Shown: positions 1 to 8,796 of the stretch, one piece after another
Layout of the letters: each line of letters starts with the position of its first letter
Numbering within the stretch: position 1 is the first letter of the stretch
From: Bradyrhizobium sp. 199
Lineage (GTDB): Bacteria; Pseudomonadota; Alphaproteobacteria; Rhizobiales; Xanthobacteraceae
Direction: 5' to 3'
Assembly: GCF_023073355.1 (NCBI RefSeq)
Contig: NZ_JADPJI010000005.1
Span: 1,736,001 to 1,800,000 of the forward strand
Length of the DNA: 64,000 bases
The notes under the pieces: generated by a model
Databases searched by the model: none
What the model was told of the DNA's origin: nothing
The model's input: the letters and a program-made list of their open reading frames with translations, nothing else
Program-made: the position numbers and the translations under genes

Positions 1-610
1 GCCGTGCGACGCTCCCTTGCACGGATGGCTCATTCCTCGTATGTACGGAATGCTGACGGCCGATATTTCCGGTTGTGTCGCATTCAGCCTCCCGGTGCAT
101 CGCCGGAACTCTCAAGGTTTGAGAATTCCAGCGTTTTCCGTTTCCCTCAAAGACCAGCGCGGTGCGCGGCAGCGAGGTGGAACGGGTCAAGCGTCGGCGG
201 CGGACGGTCCTGGGCTACCACTCGTGTTGCCGGGACGGTTCTGACAGCGACTTAACCCATTACCCGGTCCCTTGATCCCAAGGGAGCGGTTCATGATCCC
301 CAAGGCGAGCGCGCTCGCGCCATGCCTGGCCAGCAGCAACTGATTGAAGGGCGGCCTCGCCGCCCAATGTTTCATACGGGCCGACGCTTGATGCGCCAGA
401 CTGTGCCGACGAATTCTGAAGGACCATTCGCGACGCTGCGGAGTGAAAATCCCGCACGCCGCCTTTGTCCTGAAGCTTCCGGTTCGGCAAGGCGCGAGAG
501 ACGGCGTTTCGGCCTTCCCCTCACCCCCGAATCAGGTGGACCGTCGCGTCACCCGGCGGCGCGATACGCGCCCACGGTGAATCGCGCCCGCCGCCGCCAA
601 GAGTTAAGAC
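1..610. other. Upstream region and long leader of rne; no gene seen
   Basis: I see no convincing coding region here. Short inverted repeats are visible at 2-24 (CCGTGC/GCACGG) and 269-284 (CCCTTG-ATCC-CAAGGG). In enterobacteria rne is autoregulated through a long structured 5' leader, so this stretch could play a similar role, but that is inference; no promoter could be placed with confidence. Confidence 0.4.
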
Positions 611-3600
611 ATGCCCAACAAGATGTTGATCGATGCCACCCACCCGGAGGAGACCCGGGTCGTCGTGGTCCGCGGCAATCGCGTCGAAGAGTTTGATTTC
701 GAGACCGCGCAACGCAAGCAACTGCGCGGGAATATCTACCTCGCCAAGGTCACGAGGGTCGAACCCTCGCTCCAGGCCGCGTTCGTCGAATATGGCGGCA
801 ACCGCCACGGCTTCCTCGCCTTCAGCGAAATCCATCCCGATTACTACCAGATCCCGGTCGCCGACCGGCAGGCGCTGATCGAGGCCGAGGAACAGGCCCA
901 TCGCGAGGCCGAGGAAGAGAGCGAGAACCGCTCCCACGGCCGCCGCCGTTCGCGCCACCGCAACTCACGCCGCCGTAGTCATGGCGAACGCGTCCGCAGC
1001 GACGTCGTCGAAGGCGGCGATCCCGCGGCCCAGCCGGTCCAGGGCGAGGCCCTGTCCGAAGGCGCTTCGCACGAGGGCGAGCACCTGCACGCCGGCGCGG
1101 AGCATCACGGCGAGCACGAGGGCCATGATCATCACGATCATGATCACGACGGACATGATCACGGCGACCATCATCATGCCCATGGTGACGATCATCACGC
1201 CCACGATCATGACGACCATGGTCATCACGGCGAGCACGATCGTCACGACCACGATCATGCCGACGAGACGCCCGCGCCGGTCGCAGCAATCGGCGCCGAG
1301 CCGGTGGTCGCCGCCGGGGTTGATGCCGGGGTTGATGCCGGACCGCAAGATGTTGCCTCCGAAGCACACGCCGAGGATCTCGCCGAGGCCGTGACGTCAG
1401 CCGCTGAACCGGCCGACGCCGTGTACGCCGCCGGCGAAAGCGCCGAGGCTCCGCATTACGAATCCGACGCGGCTGCCGGAGACGACGACGCCGAGGACGA
1501 CGAAGACGACGAGGAAGCCGAAGAGGAAGTCGTCGAATCCGTCGGCGGAGACGACGTGCTGGAGGAAGTACCGGAGCGCACCTTCCGTCCGCGCCGCCAG
1601 TACAAGATCCAGGAAGTCATCAAGCGCCGCCAAGTGATGCTGGTGCAGGTCGTCAAGGAAGAGCGCGGCAACAAGGGCGCGGCGCTGACCACTTACCTGT
1701 CGCTCGCCGGCCGCTATGCCGTGTTGATGCCTAACACCGCGCGCGGCGGCGGCATCAGCCGCAAGATCACCAGCGCCCAGGACCGCTCCCGCCTGAAGGA
1801 GGTGGTGCAGGATCTCGACGTGCCCGAGGGCATGGGCATCATCCTGCGCACCGCCGGCGCCGCCCGTACCAAGCCCGAGATCAAGCGCGACTTCGAATAT
1901 CTGATCCGGATGTGGGAGACGGTGCGCGATCTCACGCTGAACTCGCAAGCGCCGACCCTCGTCTACGAGGAAGGCTCGCTGATCAAGCGCTCGCTGCGCG
2001 ACCTCTACAACAAGGAGATCGACGAGATCTCGGTGGCGGGTGAAGCCGGCTACCGTGAAGCGCGCGATTTCATGAAGATGCTGATGCCCGCCAATGTCAG
2101 CGCGGTGAAGCAGTATCGCGACGGCCAGCCGCTGTTTTCGCGCATGGGCGTCGAAAGTCAGCTGGATGCGATGTTCTCGCCGACCGTGCAACTGCGCTCC
2201 GGCGGTTACATCGTGATCAACCAGACCGAGGCGCTGGTCTCGATCGACGTCAACTCCGGACGATCGACGCGCGAGCACCATATCGAGGACACCGCGCTCA
2301 AGACCAATCTGGAGGCCTCCGAAGAGGTCGCCCGCCAGCTTCGTTTGCGCGACCTCGCCGGCCTGATCGTCATCGATTTCATCGACATGGACGAGAAGCG
2401 CAACAACCGTGCCGTCGAGCGCAAGCTGTCCGATTGTCTGCGGCAGGATCGCGCGCGCATCCAGGTCGGCCGCATCTCCCATTTTGGCCTGCTCGAAATG
2501 TCGCGCCAGCGCATCCGCGCCAGCGTGCTCGAGAGCTCGACCGATCCGTGCCCGCATTGCGGCGGCACCGGCCATGTCCGCTCGGTGTCCTCGGTGGCGC
2601 TCCAACTGCTGCGCGGTCTCGAAGAGACCCTGATGAAGGGCGCGACCCACAATCTCGTGGTCCGCACCCGTACCGACGTCGCGCTCTATGTGCTCAACCA
2701 CAAGCGCGGCCATCTGCGCGATCTCGAGAACGGCTTCAAGGTCACGCTGTCGGTCATCGCCGATCCCAGCGTCAGCGGGCCGCAGGCCTACCTGATTGAT
2801 CGCGGCGAGCAGGTGCATACGCTGGAGGCCGCCAAGGCGCTGCTGATGGCGCAGGCCGCCGCGAGCCCGCCGCCCCTGGCCGAAGAAGCTTACGAGGACG
2901 AGGAGTTCGATCCGGAGACAGAATCCGAGGTCGAGACCGAGGAGACCGAAGGCCTTACCGAGGAGCAGTCCGCAGGCGACGCCGCCTCCGAGCAGGACGG
3001 CCAGCGCCGCAAGCGTCGCCGTCGCCGCCGCGGCCGCGGTGGCCCGCGCGACGGCGAGTTGCGCGATGATGGCGCCCCCACCCTTCCCGAGGCCGCCGTG
3101 GCGGCCGGCGAAGGCGAGGACGATGCCGAAGCCGAAGCCGAAACCGAGCAGGACGGCGAGGAAGGCGAGGAGCAGGCAGCCCGTGGTGAGCAGCAGAGCA
3201 GCGGTGACCGCCGCCGCCGGCGTGGTCGCCGCGGCGGACGCCGCCGTCGCGGTGGCGGCGAAGAAGGTCTTGCCGGCTCGATCGGCGACGAACTCGGCAC
3301 CAATCAGCCATCGGAAGCTGCCGAGGCGGTTGCCGATTTCGACGGCTTCGGCAGCGAGGCCGCGCCTTCGATTGCGCAAACCGAGCACAGCGCCGAGCCG
3401 CAAGTCTCGCAGCCTGAGCCGCGCGCCGAGGTGCAGACCGAGGCGCCGGCCCAGCCCGAACCCGTTGCCGCGGAGGAAGAGCCCGCCGACGACAAGGCTG
3501 CACGGCGCCGCTCCACGGTCCGCGAAAAGGTGAGCTTCCTGTCGAGCGCCCCGAGCGAGCCGGCAACGCCGGTTGCGCAAGCGGCCGAAGCCGACCCGGT

Positions 3601-3709
3601 CACCCCGCCGGCGCCGGCAGCTGAACCCGCGCCGGAAGCGGCAAGCGAAACGCCGGCCGCCCCGCGCCGCGCCGGCTGGTGGTCCCGCCGCTTCGGCGGC
3701 GGCGAATAA
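611..3709 (+). CDS. rne: Ribonuclease E with His-rich S1 insertion
   Basis: Endoribonuclease of the RNase E/G family, 1032 residues; it starts bulk mRNA decay and matures rRNA and tRNA precursors, and its C-terminal tail normally scaffolds the degradosome. Catalytic DNase I-like aspartates are visible as D546 (in SIDVNSG) and D589 (in VIDFIDMDEK), and the Zn-link as C647-x-x-C650. The S1 domain begins near residue 38 (GNIYLAKVTRVEPS) but is interrupted by about 240 residues: Arg-rich, then a His/Asp run at about residues 166-217, then a Glu/Asp run, before S1-like sequence resumes near residue 327. The tail from about 760 is a disordered alternation of acidic and Arg-rich (RRRRRGRGG) blocks, as expected for RNA-binding and protein-binding micro-domains. 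A strong terminator follows. Identification is secure; the function of the insertion is unknown. Confidence 0.97.
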   Translation: MPNKMLIDATHPEETRVVVVRGNRVEEFDFETAQRKQLRGNIYLAKVTRVEPSLQAAFVEYGGNRHGFLAFSEIHPDYYQIPVADRQALIEAEEQAHREAEEESENRSHGRRRSRHRNSRRRSHGERVRSDVVEGGDPAAQPVQGEALSEGASHEGEHLHAGAEHHGEHEGHDHHDHDHDGHDHGDHHHAHGDDHHAHDHDDHGHHGEHDRHDHDHADETPAPVAAIGAEPVVAAGVDAGVDAGPQDVASEAHAEDLAEAVTSAAEPADAVYAAGESAEAPHYESDAAAGDDDAEDDEDDEEAEEEVVESVGGDDVLEEVPERTFRPRRQYKIQEVIKRRQVMLVQVVKEERGNKGAALTTYLSLAGRYAVLMPNTARGGGISRKITSAQDRSRLKEVVQDLDVPEGMGIILRTAGAARTKPEIKRDFEYLIRMWETVRDLTLNSQAPTLVYEEGSLIKRSLRDLYNKEIDEISVAGEAGYREARDFMKMLMPANVSAVKQYRDGQPLFSRMGVESQLDAMFSPTVQLRSGGYIVINQTEALVSIDVNSGRSTREHHIEDTALKTNLEASEEVARQLRLRDLAGLIVIDFIDMDEKRNNRAVERKLSDCLRQDRARIQVGRISHFGLLEMSRQRIRASVLESSTDPCPHCGGTGHVRSVSSVALQLLRGLEETLMKGATHNLVVRTRTDVALYVLNHKRGHLRDLENGFKVTLSVIADPSVSGPQAYLIDRGEQVHTLEAAKALLMAQAAASPPPLAEEAYEDEEFDPETESEVETEETEGLTEEQSAGDAASEQDGQRRKRRRRRRGRGGPRDGELRDDGAPTLPEAAVAAGEGEDDAEAEAETEQDGEEGEEQAARGEQQSSGDRRRRRGRRGGRRRRGGGEEGLAGSIGDELGTNQPSEAAEAVADFDGFGSEAAPSIAQTEHSAEPQVSQPEPRAEVQTEAPAQPEPVAAEEEPADDKAARRRSTVREKVSFLSSAPSEPATPVAQAAEADPVTPPAPAAEPAPEAASETPAAPRRAGWWSRRFGGGE

Positions 3710-3730
3710 AGCCAAGCATCGAATGCAAAG

Positions 3731-3754
3731 CGCCCGGCACCGCCGGGCGTTTTT
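3731..3754 (+). terminator. Rho-independent terminator after rne
   Basis: An 8-bp perfect stem (CGCCCGGC/GCCGGGCG) with a three-base loop is followed by five T residues, 21 bases past the rne stop codon. Confidence 0.9.
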
Positions 3755-3811
3755 GTTTCGCCATTGTCCCGATGTGCTAAGCCGTTTTCGCAATCAGAAA
3801 AGGGACTGGCA

Positions 3812-5308
3812 TTGTCAGAGCTTTGCGATTCCGGCGCCGTCGAGCTGCGCCGCCTGTTGGCCGCGCGAGCGATCTCGCCCGTCGAACTGCTGGATTCCTG
3901 CCTGTCGCGGATCGCCACCGTCAATGCCGCCGTCAATGCCGTCGTGACCCTGGACGAGCCAGGCGCACGTGCCGCTGCCAAGATGGCCGAAGCCGCCATT
4001 CTGCGCGGCGAGGATCGGGGCGCTCTGCACGGCGTCCCCGTTCTCATCAAGGACACCCAGGACACCGCCGGGATGCGGTCCACCTATGGCAGCCCGCTGC
4101 TGAAGGATAACGTCCCAGCCGCCGACCAGGGCTCGGTTGCGCGCCTGCGCGCCGCCGGCGCGGTCATCTTTGGCAAGACCAACACGCCGGAATGGGCGGC
4201 CGGCGGCAACACCCGCAATCCCGTGTTCGGCGCGACCGGCAACCCCTTCGATCCGATGCGCTCGGCGGCCGGCTCCTCCGGCGGCTCGGCGGTGGCCCTC
4301 GCTTGCGGCATGGCCCCGCTCGCCTCGGGCTCGGACACCGGCGGCTCCTTGCGCAATCCGGCCGGCTTCGCCGGCATTGTCGGCATGCGTCCGTCCTACG
4401 GCCTCGTCGCCAGCGAAAAACGTGCGTTCGGCTGGTCCAATTTGTCGACCGACGGGCCGATGGCGAGCAACGTCGCCGACGCGGCGCTGATGCTGTCGGT
4501 GATGGCGAGCGATGATGCCCGCGATCCGCTCGCCTATACGCTGCCCGGCGAGCCGCTGCGCGCGCGCGCCGAGCGCTGGGCCGCCCCGCGCCCCGCGGAG
4601 CTCGGCGGGCTGCGCCTCGCCTTCACCGAGGATTTCGGCTTCGCCCCGACCGAGCAGGCGATCCGGCGCGTGTTTCGCGCCCGAATGAAAAGGCTTGCGC
4701 CTCTCTTCGCGCAATCCCGCGAAGCAACGCCGGATTGCTCCGGCGCCGACGATGCCTTCGCCGTGCTGCGCGCGGGCATATTCCTGGCGACGCACGGCAA
4801 GAACTACAAGGAACGTCCCGAGATGCTCGGCCCCAATGTCCGGGCCAATGTCGAGGAAGGGCTCGGCTACACGCTCGAAGACCACGCGCGGGCCGCGACG
4901 ACACAGACGCGGATCTATCGCGCCTATCAAAGCTTCTTCGAAACCTGCGACGTGCTGATCAGCCCGACCATTACGCTGAGCCCGCGGCCATGGTCGGAGC
5001 CCTATCCGGCAGAGATCGACGGCGCGCCGACCAAATCCTACTTCCACTGGCTCGCGCTCGCCTACGCCGTCACGCTTCCCGGTCATCCCGCCATCAGCAT
5101 TCCGCTCGGGCTCGATGAAGCCGGCCTGCCCTTCGGTCTTCAGATCGTCGGCCCCCGTGGCGGCGACGCCATCGTGCTCTCGGTTGCCGCGAGCGTTGAG
5201 GCTGCGTTCGCAAGCGATGCGCAGATGCGCCGGCCGACGCCAGATCTGGCGCGCCTTGCCGCGGCGCCGCCGCTGTCCGCCGCACCCGGCTTCCTCACTT
5301 GGGAATGA
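3812..5308 (+). CDS. Amidase signature family protein
   Basis: Amidase of the AS family (Ser-cisSer-Lys triad), 498 residues from the TTG at 3812; hydrolyses a carboxylic amide to acid and ammonia, substrate not predictable. The triad is K80 (in VPVLIKD), S155 (in AGSSGGSA) and S179 (in SDTGGSLRNPA). A start at 3764 is possible, but the extra 16 residues are not family-like, and the TTG is preceded by AGGGAC at a good distance and gives the usual N-terminus (SAVELRRLL-like). It resembles GatA and 6-aminohexanoate/indoleacetamide amidases but is not linked to gatB or gatC. The following oxidoreductase gene starts 26 bases downstream, so the two are probably co-transcribed and may act on one amide or amino-acid substrate. 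Confidence 0.9.
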   Translation: MSELCDSGAVELRRLLAARAISPVELLDSCLSRIATVNAAVNAVVTLDEPGARAAAKMAEAAILRGEDRGALHGVPVLIKDTQDTAGMRSTYGSPLLKDNVPAADQGSVARLRAAGAVIFGKTNTPEWAAGGNTRNPVFGATGNPFDPMRSAAGSSGGSAVALACGMAPLASGSDTGGSLRNPAGFAGIVGMRPSYGLVASEKRAFGWSNLSTDGPMASNVADAALMLSVMASDDARDPLAYTLPGEPLRARAERWAAPRPAELGGLRLAFTEDFGFAPTEQAIRRVFRARMKRLAPLFAQSREATPDCSGADDAFAVLRAGIFLATHGKNYKERPEMLGPNVRANVEEGLGYTLEDHARAATTQTRIYRAYQSFFETCDVLISPTITLSPRPWSEPYPAEIDGAPTKSYFHWLALAYAVTLPGHPAISIPLGLDEAGLPFGLQIVGPRGGDAIVLSVAASVEAAFASDAQMRRPTPDLARLAAAPPLSAAPGFLTWE

Positions 5309-5334
5309 CGCGACCCGACAGGAGAATTCTTCCG

Positions 5335-6567
5335 ATGCAAAGCGCAATCGTTCTCGGCGGCGGCATGATCGGCGTGAGTGCGGCGCTGCACCTGCAGCAG
5401 CGCGGCTGGGCCGTCACGCTCGTCGACCGCAGGGAGCCAGGCCGCGAGACCAGCTACGGCAATGCCGGAATGATCCAAGCCGAAGCGGTCCGCCCCTACC
5501 CGATGCCGCGCGACCTTGCGACGCTGCTGAAGATCGCGACCGGCCGCACCAACGACGTGCGCTACAGCCTGTCGTCGCTTCACCTCCATATCGAGCCCCT
5601 GCTCCGCTACTGGTGGCACTCGGCGCCAAAGCGGCATCGCGAGGCGATCGAAGCCTGGGCACGGCTGATCGCCTACGCGACCGCAGAGCACGACATCCTT
5701 ATTCGCGAAGCCCATGCCGACAACCTGATCCGCCGCGCCGGCTATCGCATGCTGCATCGCGATGCCGCTTCATTCGATCTGGCGATCAAGACGGCCGAGC
5801 AAGATCAACGCGAATTCGGCGTCAATTTTCGCGTGCTCTCCGGCAGCGAGCTTGCCAAGGCCGAGCCGATCCTGCGCGACGATCTCCCCGGCGCGATCCA
5901 TTGGCTCGACACCTGGACCGTGTCCGATCCAGGGGCGCTCGTCACGGCGTATGCCGAGCTGTTCGAGCGCCTCGGCGGCACCATCGTTCTCGGGAATGCC
6001 AAGAGCCTGCGGCAGACCGCGACCGGCTGGTCCCTCGATACGGACGAGGGGCGCCTCGATGCCCCGCATGCTGTCGTGACGCTCGGGCCGTGGTCGCCCG
6101 ATCTGCTGCACAAGTTCGGCTATCGCATTCCGTTGGTACGCAAGCGCGGCTACCACATGCATTACAGCGGCGGCGCCTCACTCGACCTACCCCTCGTCGA
6201 CAAGGGCGGCGGCTACGCCATGGGCCCCATGGCCAAGGGCATCCGCATCACCACCGGAGCCGAGCTGACGACCCCGGACGCGCTCGCAACGCCCGTGCAG
6301 CTCGCCAGCGCGGAGGGCTCCGCACGCGAGCTGATCGACCTTGGCAAGCGTGTCGAGCCCGATCCGTGGTTCGGCACCCGCCCTTGCACGCCCGACATGC
6401 TGCCGGTGCTCGGGCAAGCGCCGCGTCATCCCGGCCTCTGGATGAATTTCGGCCACGGCCACCAGGGCTTTACCCTGGGACCCGCGACCGGACGCCTGCT
6501 CGCCGAGATCATGAGCGGCGAGACGCCGGCGATCGATCCGGCGCCGTACCGGCCAGAGCGGTTCTAA
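5335..6567 (+). CDS. DadA-like FAD-dependent oxidoreductase
   Basis: FAD-dependent oxidoreductase of the glycine oxidase/D-amino-acid dehydrogenase (DadA) group, 410 residues. The N-terminal Rossmann motif VLGGGMIGVSAALHL and the following acidic LVDRREPG turn bind FAD; SYGNAGMI is the characteristic post-motif of this family, and the C-terminal NFGHGHQGFTLGPATGRLLAEI is the second FAD contact. The ATG at 5335 follows AGGAGAA. It oxidises an amino acid or sarcosine-like amine to an imino acid, probably with electrons going to the quinone pool; exact substrate unknown. Being directly downstream of an amidase suggests release and then oxidation of an amino compound. Its TAA stop is formed by the first bases of a dispersed repeat. 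Confidence 0.85.
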   Translation: MQSAIVLGGGMIGVSAALHLQQRGWAVTLVDRREPGRETSYGNAGMIQAEAVRPYPMPRDLATLLKIATGRTNDVRYSLSSLHLHIEPLLRYWWHSAPKRHREAIEAWARLIAYATAEHDILIREAHADNLIRRAGYRMLHRDAASFDLAIKTAEQDQREFGVNFRVLSGSELAKAEPILRDDLPGAIHWLDTWTVSDPGALVTAYAELFERLGGTIVLGNAKSLRQTATGWSLDTDEGRLDAPHAVVTLGPWSPDLLHKFGYRIPLVRKRGYHMHYSGGASLDLPLVDKGGGYAMGPMAKGIRITTGAELTTPDALATPVQLASAEGSARELIDLGKRVEPDPWFGTRPCTPDMLPVLGQAPRHPGLWMNFGHGHQGFTLGPATGRLLAEIMSGETPAIDPAPYRPERF

Positions 6568-6667
6568 AGCGCGATGCGATCAGGATGAATCGCCATCGCG
6601 CTTCAGGTTGTTGTTTAAGCATGATCTTTTCGGAAAACCGCTGCGCACTTTTTCGGATCATGCCTTA
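6565..6667 (-). repeat. Dispersed double-hairpin repeat, copy 1
   Basis: About 103 bases, in reverse orientation relative to the other three copies (20129, 44453, 53993). It contains two imperfect palindromes: one bounded by AAGCGCGATG/CATCGCGCTT and one by AAGCATGATC/GATCATGCCTT. Its first three bases are the TAA stop codon of the DadA-like gene. Confidence 0.85.
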
Positions 6668-6679
6668 GACCCCGAAAGA

Positions 6680-6709
6680 AAAAGGGCTGGTCTCTCGACC
6701 AGCCCTTTT
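6680..6709. terminator. Bidirectional terminator between dadA-like gene and dctA
   Basis: A 12-bp perfect stem (AAAAGGGCTGGT/ACCAGCCCTTTT) with a six-base loop has A-rich and T-rich flanks on both sides, so it can terminate the two converging genes. Confidence 0.9.
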
Positions 6710-6732
6710 CACGTCCAAGCCCGAGGGCGCGA

Positions 6733-8067
6733 TCAGTCCGTCGTAATCGCCGTCTCCATGTCGGTCGGATCGATCCGCTTGGCAAGGTTGGCGTTGAGCT
6801 TGTCGCGGTCGAGCTCGCCCTCCCACCAGGCGACGATCACGCAGGCGACGCCGTTGCCGCACAGATTGGTCAGCGCGCGGCACTCGCTCATGAACTTGTC
6901 GATGCCGAGCACGATCGCCATGCCCGGCACGAGGCGCGGATCGACCACGGCGAGCGTCGCCGCCAGCGTGATGAAGCCCGCGCCGGTGATGCCGGAGGCG
7001 CCCTTCGAGGTCAGCATCGCCACAACCAGGATCGTGGCCTGCTGGCTGAAGGAGAGATCGTAGCCGAGCGCCTGTGCGATGAAGAGCGTCGCCAACGTCA
7101 TGTAGATATTGGTGCCGTCGAGATTGAACGAGTACCCGGTGGGTACCACGAGGCCGACCACCGACTTGGAGCAGCCGAGCCGCTCCAGCTTTTCCATCAG
7201 GGAGGGCAGCGCGCTTTCCGAGGACGAGGTGCCGAGCACGATCAGCAATTCGTCCTTGATGTAGGCCAGGAACTTGAAGATCGAGAACCCTGCGAGGCGC
7301 GCGATGATGCCGAGCACGACGAAAACGAACAGTGCCGCGGTGACATAGAACGTGGCGATCAGCCCGACCAGATTGAGGATCGCGCCGGTGCCGAACTTGC
7401 CGATCGTATAGGCCATCGCACCGAACGCGCCGATCGGCGCTGCGCGCATCACGATGGCGATCACGCCGAACACGGCATGAGCGGCGTCGTCGATGAAGCT
7501 GCGGATGGTGTGGCCGCGCTCGCCAAGGCTCATGACCGCGAAGCCGAACAGCACCGAGAACAGCAGCACCTGGAGGATTTCGCCTTGCGCGAAGGCGCCG
7601 ACCACCGTGTCCGGAATGATGTGCAGCACGAAGTCGACGGACTTCTGACCGGCGGCCTGTTTGGCGTAATTTGCAACGGCCGCTTCGTTGGCCGCTCCAC
7701 CGCCGAAGCCTGCGCCCGGCTTCACCAGGTTGCCGATGACGAGACCGATCACCAGGGCAAAGGTCGAGACGACCTCGAAATAGACCAGCGCCTTGACGCC
7801 GATGCGGCCGACTTTTTTGGCATCCTGGATATGGGCAATGCCGGAAACGACGGTGCAGAAGATGATCGGGGCGATCACCATCTTGATCAGCTTGATAAAC
7901 CCGTCACCGAGCGCCTTGATCCATTCGTTGGTGGCGAACTGTGGCCAGAGCCAGCCGACGACGGCGCCGAGCACGATGGCGATCAGCACCTGGATGTAGA
8001 GAACCTTGTACCACGGCTTTGCTGCGGGCGGCGCGATCGGCGCCTCCGCCATCGTTGTCGTCGTCAT
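6733..8067 (-). CDS. dctA: C4-dicarboxylate transport protein DctA
   Basis: Sodium/proton:dicarboxylate symporter of the DAACS family, 444 residues, importing succinate, fumarate and malate across the inner membrane. Eight or more hydrophobic segments are visible. The [14 protein letters not shown] re-entrant serine-rich loop, the [21 protein letters not shown] helix and the [17 protein letters not shown] segment are the GltPh/DctA substrate and ion-binding elements. The ATG at 8067 ([10 protein letters not shown]) follows GGGGGAG; a further in-frame start upstream adds six residues without support. Dicarboxylate uptake is essential for nitrogen fixation in rhizobia, but rhizobia often carry several DctA paralogues, so this need not be the symbiotic one. 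The dctBD sensor pair is not next to it. Confidence 0.95.
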   Translation of the reverse strand: MTTTTMAEAPIAPPAAKPWYKVLYIQVLIAIVLGAVVGWLWPQFATNEWIKALGDGFIKLIKMVIAPIIFCTVVSGIAHIQDAKKVGRIGVKALVYFEVVSTFALVIGLVIGNLVKPGAGFGGGAANEAAVANYAKQAAGQKSVDFVLHIIPDTVVGAFAQGEILQVLLFSVLFGFAVMSLGERGHTIRSFIDDAAHAVFGVIAIVMRAAPIGAFGAMAYTIGKFGTGAILNLVGLIATFYVTAALFVFVVLGIIARLAGFSIFKFLAYIKDELLIVLGTSSSESALPSLMEKLERLGCSKSVVGLVVPTGYSFNLDGTNIYMTLATLFIAQALGYDLSFSQQATILVVAMLTSKGASGITGAGFITLAATLAVVDPRLVPGMAIVLGIDKFMSECRALTNLCGNGVACVIVAWWEGELDRDKLNANLAKRIDPTDMETAITTD

Positions 8068-8151
8068 CGTTTCACTCCCCCTCAAAACTTTGGGCCAGCC
8101 AAGATCAACTTGGCGGGCCCTGTCAATCGGAACTGCTCGCTTTTGCCGGTT

Positions 8152-8766
8152 TTACCTTCGGCGCTCGATCAGCTTGCGCGCGGCTGGTATCAACATCGCG
8201 CCAAGCGCGTTCTTGACCAGCGACGCAGCAACGAACGGCGCGATGCCGACCTGCCAGGATTTCGCAACGCCCAGCCCGAGGCCAAACGCCAGCCAGCCGA
8301 AGCCGGCGGCCAGAATGACAATATGGCCAACAGCCATTGCTGCAAACAAAAGCGGCACGTTGCGATCCCAGCCGCGCTCGGCGAGCCAGCCGGTCACGAA
8401 AGCAGCCGCAACGAATCCGAACAGATATCCGGCGGTCGGGCCGAACAGCGGTGCAGTGCCACCCACCGGTCCGGCAAATACCGGAGCGCCAAGCGCGCCC
8501 TCGGCGAGGTAGGCGATCATGATTGCGCTGCCAAGACGCCAGCCATAGGCAGCGCCGATCATCAGCACCACCAGCGTCTGCAACGTCATCGGGACATGGG
8601 GCAGCGGCAGGTTGACCTTGGCTGATAGCGCCATCAAGGCAGTGCCGAGCGCGATCAGTACGGCGCCGCGCACTGCGCCAACGGCTTCGCCAGGCCGGGT
8701 CGGCCACATCAATGCGGCAAGACAAAAGTGCGGCGCAGCAGCAGTCGGGGCAGATTGGCCAGACAA
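8152..8766 (-). CDS. bioY: Biotin transporter BioY (ECF S-component)
   Basis: Substrate-binding S-component of a biotin ECF transporter, 204 residues with about six membrane segments. The family blocks are clear: LPHVPMTLQTLVVLMIGAAYG and GALGAPVFAGPVGG, followed by GPTAGYLFGF. No bioM or bioN (ATPase and T-component) lies alongside, so it either works alone, as some BioY proteins do, or borrows shared components. The gene is 84 bases upstream of dctA on the same strand, but the functions are unrelated. Confidence 0.92.
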   Translation of the reverse strand: MSGQSAPTAAAPHFCLAALMWPTRPGEAVGAVRGAVLIALGTALMALSAKVNLPLPHVPMTLQTLVVLMIGAAYGWRLGSAIMIAYLAEGALGAPVFAGPVGGTAPLFGPTAGYLFGFVAAAFVTGWLAERGWDRNVPLLFAAMAVGHIVILAAGFGWLAFGLGLGVAKSWQVGIAPFVAASLVKNALGAMLIPAARKLIERRR

Positions 8767-8796
8767 GATGAACTCCGAAGTGATCGAAACTGGCGG

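Noticed and set aside
1108-1263. CAT/GAT-rich periodic sequence as a microsatellite or CRISPR-like array
   Set aside because: It is in-frame His/Asp coding sequence of rne with irregular units; no spacers.
1397-3793. 798-codon open frame on the minus strand across rne
   Set aside because: It is the complement of high-GC coding sequence: Arg/Ala/Leu-rich, no family motifs, and rne on the other strand has full catalytic motifs.
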